From the NCBI GenBank assembly GCA_963693365.1, contig CAVNZM010000017.1, positions 4,836,001-4,900,000 of the forward strand: a stretch of DNA of 64,000 nucleotides, read 5' to 3'. Shown here one piece after another: positions 61,370 through 64,000 of this stretch. Numbering within the stretch: the stretch's first letter is position 1; every line of letters starts with the position of its first letter. This stretch comes from Amoebidium appalachense. Its lineage: Eukaryota; Ichthyosporea. A program made the translations under genes and the position numbers. A model generated the notes under the pieces. It worked only from the letters and a program-made list of their open reading frames with translations. It was not told the origin of the DNA and did not search any database.

Positions 61370-62752
61370 GGGGGAGAGGCCCGGGCGGGGAGTGGGGCGT
61401 GGGGGGGGGGGGGAAGTGCACGTGGGAGGGAGTTGGGAGGTCTGCTGAGACACAGCGATGCTAACAATTGACCAGATACTGCGCATGGATGTAGCGAGGA
61501 ATAACTATAGGGAAGAGGGGGAGCTAAACATTTAAAGGCCATTCCTGGGGAAGAGGGGAAATGGGTGATTAATCGGGGAGGGGGGGGGGGAGAGGGGGAT
61601 GGGGGGGTGGGGGGGGTGGGGGTGGGGGGAGGTCCCGACAATTTGGAAAAGCTCTACGTGATCTGATCAAACAAAGGGTGCACTAATTGTTACATGATGG
61701 GAGCCGGTCTTTAGTGTCGGTTATGTCACATGAACAATGTCAACCAAGCACAGATCTAAGACACTGCACTCCTAACAGTTGTTAACATATCTGCATATAA
61801 CAATAACGAAATTTGTCAAAGTGGAATGTAGAAAATGTAGAATGAGATTATCGGGTACCAGGGAATTCATTGAAAAAAGAATCGGAATGATAGTACATAA
61901 AAACTAGTAACAGGGAAAACAACTCGTACACTCAAAAATGATTGATTATAAATATGAAGCAGGGGAGGGGTGTGTGTGGTTGCTTGAGGAAGAGAGGGGA
62001 GGGGGGAAGGGGGGGGGGGAGGGGGGGGGGGGGGAGACTCTTGAAGCTTGGAGCAGCAAGAAGACTCAGTCCCGTATGGATACAAGGGGTGACTAAGATC
62101 AAGATAATTTGATACTAAGATAAACAGTGCTATTTTTCCCCCAATTTTCCCCCCCAATAATTAAGATAATAGGGTCTACTAGGGCGGGGGGGGGGGGGGG
62201 GGGGGGGGAGGGCTGATGTTGCACAGAACAAGGGTAGAGTTGAGAGTGACAATGTTTTGACGGCTAGTGAGAGGGATATGCATTGCTAACGCTACACCAC
62301 TTTCACCGCGCTGGTTGTTTTCACCTCTGAGTGTTCCATTTGTGTGTGTGTGTGTGGGGGGGTGGGGGGGGGGGGGGGGGGGGGGGGAGTTGAAGGGTGG
62401 GGTGAGGGATTCGAACCACCAACTGTTTTATGGGGGGGGGGGAGGGGGGGGGGGGGGGCACACCCATATGGGAAGGAGCCTCCCCCCCCCACACACCCAT
62501 GGCCACATACTACCCCTCCCCCCTCCCCCCCCCCTCCCCCCCCTCCCCCCCTCCCCCCCCCCCCAAAAAAAAAACCAAAAAACAAAACCGAGCGCCCCAA
62601 GGAACCCAACCACGAACCCACCAACGACTGAAATTGGTCACTATGATATATATTGACACAGGTGTCGGTATTGGCAGGCTTTAGACTTTGTTGTATCCAT
62701 CTTCAAAGGTCAGGCTATAAATGCTTACAGTGTCCGGCACTAGCCATTACCC

Positions 62753-62789
<37 letters not shown>

Positions 62790-63062
62790 CAACAACAAAA
62801 AAAAAAAAAAAAAAAAAAAGGAATCTGGGGAGGATGGGGCGGGGGGTTTTCAATGTTTACTACTAGCTTTCTGATGCCATCGAAAGTCCAAAACCTTATA
62901 CATGCAATGGGCGCAGGTATGGGTACATATTTAAGTGACGTACGTGCACAAGATGTTGCTCGTGCATGCACAGACTGAGCGCAACTCACGGACGAAGAGA
63001 TCGGTATGGACACACAAGCAAGCATTGATAAGCACACGCATACACCATGATAGTACCATAAT

Positions 63063-63111
<49 letters not shown>

Positions 63112-63768
63112 CGCACGCACACACACTCGGGCGCGCGCGCGTGCGCACGCAAACGGGCGCGTGCGTGTGCAGGTGCGTACAACCCAAAGCTTGCACGTGG
63201 TTGTTGCTGTTGCAGTTGCACAAAGAGCCTGGTTCTTCTCTGAGAGTTGCTTTATGTCACTTAAAATACGGGAAAGCAGAGTGTACAGAGGTGTTATGGT
63301 CTAGACAACAAAGAGGCACAATAAGTGGGAGTTGGCTGGCCTCTGCGGTCTTTACATCACTCGATTCTGATACAGGCTGAAATTTTATTCGGCGCCCCCT
63401 GCGGCCTATTTGTTCGCAACCATGCATCATCTCATTAAGCAACCCACACTTATAAAGAACCCTCTCTAAATGCAGAGTATCTCATAGTCGATACTCATAT
63501 GCATGATGGTGTGGCATGTACTATGTATACTCAGGTGATTGATTGAAACGACACATTTAAAGCCAATCAGAGCACTTTTTTGAATTGTAAAAAAACCGAG
63601 CCTAAAGCTAGCCACAGTAACCAATAGCTTCACTCACAGTAAAACAGAGAGGTAAAAAAGGGACACTGTCATATTGTCTCAAGCTAGGTGGCCAGGTGTA
63701 CGCAGATCTACAGACTCAGGGGGGGGGGGGGGGGGGGGGGGAGGGGGGAGAGAGAGAGAGAGGCAGGC

Positions 63769-63807
<39 letters not shown>

Positions 63808-64000
63808 TGCGGGGGGGGGGGGGGGGAGAGGGGGAGAGAGAGAGCGGAAGTCTCTATTTAGAATGCGCAAACGGAGAGAGCGTAAGCACAAGGAGGAAGA
63901 GGGAGGGTCTCAGAGAAATGTATATGCCAATTACTGTAGCACAACGAGGTAGACAGAGAGAGAAAACAAAGTTTGGCAAATATAGAACAGATCATTGGCA
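61331..64000. other. Right-end intergenic region, no gene recognised
   Basis: Unique stretches (about 61640-61960, 63190-63700) are mixed with G runs (61353-61374, 62185-62209), C runs (about 62758-62787), a poly-A run (62799-62819), (CA)n with CG (63062-63125) and GA repeats (63749-63845). CCAAT words occur at 63564 and 63620. No exon-like frame with splice context was found. Confidence 0.6.

Overview
The window is nuclear DNA from an intron-rich eukaryote. Genes are split by many GT-AG introns averaging several hundred bases. Almost all non-coding space is low-complexity DNA: long poly-C/poly-G runs, (GT)n/(CA)n and (GA)n/(CT)n microsatellites, and short tandem duplications. The gene set is a mitofusin tail, a secreted CBM1-GH19 chitinase, a Hippo/MST-type STE20 kinase, a WRN-type 3'-5' exonuclease fusion, and an animal-like AASDH (ACSF4). 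Together these suggest a unicellular opisthokont, perhaps a holozoan such as an ichthyosporean. The lineage is an inference and was not tested.

Layout. 57-1233 (+) holds the last three exons of a mitofusin/Fzo-like GTPase. 1234-4794 is intergenic; it contains a 153-bp hAT-like MITE with an 8-bp target duplication and a 158-bp tandem duplication, and ends in a TATA-containing promoter. 4795-7653 (+) is a CBM1 + GH19 chitinase locus whose catalytic exon has an in-frame TGA and a 4-base frameshift, so it is probably a pseudogene. 7654-12639 is repeats, including a 34-bp minisatellite. 12640-23653 (-) is the MST-like kinase. 23654-27748 is mostly unique intergenic DNA. 27749-32430 or slightly beyond (-) is the exonuclease fusion, with one homopolymer frameshift and one probable GC-AG intron. 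32524-34500 holds a 41-bp-arm inverted repeat, a second MITE copy and a palindromic repeat. 34524-58589 (+) is a complete AASDH gene: 26 exons can be joined in phase with no stop, giving 1156 codons. 59090-61330 is a tandem array of about 285-bp units. The rest is repeats.

The genes look like independent housekeeping, signalling and secreted functions; nothing suggests a pathway cluster. The points most worth following are AASDH with altered A3 and carrier-site motifs, introns whose splice sites lie in complementary GT and CA microsatellites, a poly-C-tailed SINE-like family, strong enrichment of CCAATC/GATTGG inside AASDH exons, and the exonuclease/transposase-like fusion. Exon borders were read by eye from splice consensus, reading phase and remembered family similarity; no alignment was run.
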